Shown here in pieces: positions 5,079-5,560 of a stretch of DNA of 5,560 nt. The stretch spans positions 1 through 5,560 of the forward strand of contig CAZVRZ010000249.1 in assembly GCA_964629965.1 (NCBI GenBank), given 5' to 3'. How positions within the stretch are numbered: the stretch's first letter is position 1; each line of letters opens with the position of its first letter. Both the position numbers and the translations under genes were made by a program. The notes under the pieces are model-generated. The model made no database searches and was not told the origin of the DNA. It saw only the letters and a list, made by a program, of their open reading frames with translations. Source of the stretch: CAZVRZ01 sp964629965. Lineage in GTDB: Bacteria > Chloroflexota > Anaerolineae > Anaerolineales > UBA4823.

Positions 5079-5560
5079 ATGCTCGACCCAACCCTTCGCC
5101 AGCAAGTAGAACAAGCCGCTCGCAATGCAGCCCAACGCGCCGGTGACATTGATCCTGTCAACTGGATGGACCGCCTGGTACTTGCCGCCCAAACCCCCAA
5201 CCTGGCTGAGCGTATCGCCCTGGCACGGTCGCATCGCTGGGCAGGCGCCATCCCCACCTGGGAGCCGGTCAACCTGGCTCAGCTTGCCGCAGCTCAACCA
5301 GCGCCGGCCGTGGGCATTGATGGTTCCCAGGTGTACCCCGACCAACGCGCCGCGGTCAAATGGGCGTACATCCAGGCAGTCGCCTATCGCACCGGCTGCG
5401 CGCCGCTGTTCGCCTGCCAGTTCGTGGACATCGGCGAGCAGATCAGCAGCGGGAATGGGATGTGGGCCAATGAGCTGATGGAGAACGATGAGCCGATGGG
5501 CCTGACCAATGCCTGGCGTACATTGCTGGAAATGCGCATGGGGCGGGATGCCGCTTTCCA
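5079..5560 (+). CDS. nurA: NurA-domain nuclease, N-terminal part (runs off the window)
   Basis: The first 160 residues of a protein with the NurA signature. NurA is a 5'-3' exonuclease and endonuclease, manganese dependent, which in archaea and some bacteria works with the HerA ATPase to resect DNA ends for repair. An N-terminal helical stretch (MLDPTLRQQVEQAARN, then WMDRLVLAAQT and NLAERIALA) precedes the motif AVGIDGSQVYPDQRAAVKWA (77-96). Asp81 is the expected first metal ligand, and the strand IQAVAYR follows. The ending ENDEPMGLTNAWRTLLEMR is consistent with the helix after the first sheet. The remaining acidic motifs lie beyond the window, so activity cannot be judged. ATG 5079 is the first Met in the frame, but there is no strong Shine-Dalgarno. 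GC content is clearly higher than in the upstream ORFs. A HerA-type helicase gene is the expected neighbour downstream. Confidence 0.8.
   Translation, partial: MLDPTLRQQVEQAARNAAQRAGDIDPVNWMDRLVLAAQTPNLAERIALARSHRWAGAIPTWEPVNLAQLAAAQPAPAVGIDGSQVYPDQRAAVKWAYIQAVAYRTGCAPLFACQFVDIGEQISSGNGMWANELMENDEPMGLTNAWRTLLEMRMGRDAAF

Noticed and set aside
4790..5345. Two antisense open frames opposite the GC-rich island and nurA
   Set aside because: They lie opposite the NurA motif and hairpin region; high GC lengthens chance open frames. No protein signature is seen.

Overview
The window reads as a stretch of a bacterial draft genome or metagenome scaffold, since it contains a run of ten Ns (302-311). 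The most likely source is Chloroflexota or a related lineage. That guess rests on family recall: a NurA-type nuclease of the 'DGSQ.YPD' kind, a CocE/NonD hydrolase, an IS1380-type element and a small BamE-like protein. No marker gene settles it. The standard genetic code applies: all 15 Trp codons I counted in the hydrolase and all six in the NurA fragment are TGG.

Layout, all convincing genes on the + strand. (1) 1-820: the 3' part of an IS1380-family transposase, cut by the window edge and by the N gap. (2) 821-1198: non-coding leader with a possible -10 box, small palindromes and a long-range inverted repeat, ending in a strong Shine-Dalgarno. (3) 1199-2932: intact CocE/NonD (S15-type) alpha/beta hydrolase of 577 aa with a visible Ser-Asp-His triad, followed by a hairpin at 2956-2982. 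(4) 3006-3854: an eroded stretch. It holds a possible gene spread over three frames (3006-3366), a small open ORF of 89 aa (3363-3632), and a DnaQ-like (DEDDh) 3'-5' exonuclease remnant (3633-3854) that keeps only the middle of its domain. Start and stop codons overlap or nearly overlap at both junctions, which looks like a former translationally coupled operon. (5) 3888-4181: small membrane-anchored BamE/SmpA-like protein. (6) 4210-4797: unrecognised 195-aa cytoplasmic protein. (7) 4798-5078: non-coding; its GC-rich core holds several short hairpins, three with the form GGCC-(CCTA/CATA)-GGCC, inside or beside a 10-bp perfect stem. (8) 5079-5560: N-terminal 160 residues of a NurA-domain nuclease, running off the window.

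The genes do not form one obvious pathway. The window looks like an accessory or decaying region (transposon, frameshifted and truncated genes) between a housekeeping-type hydrolase and a DNA-repair nuclease. The parts most worth a second look are the exonuclease cassette remnant and the GC-rich hairpin cluster upstream of nurA. I see no clear evidence for a complete new system.
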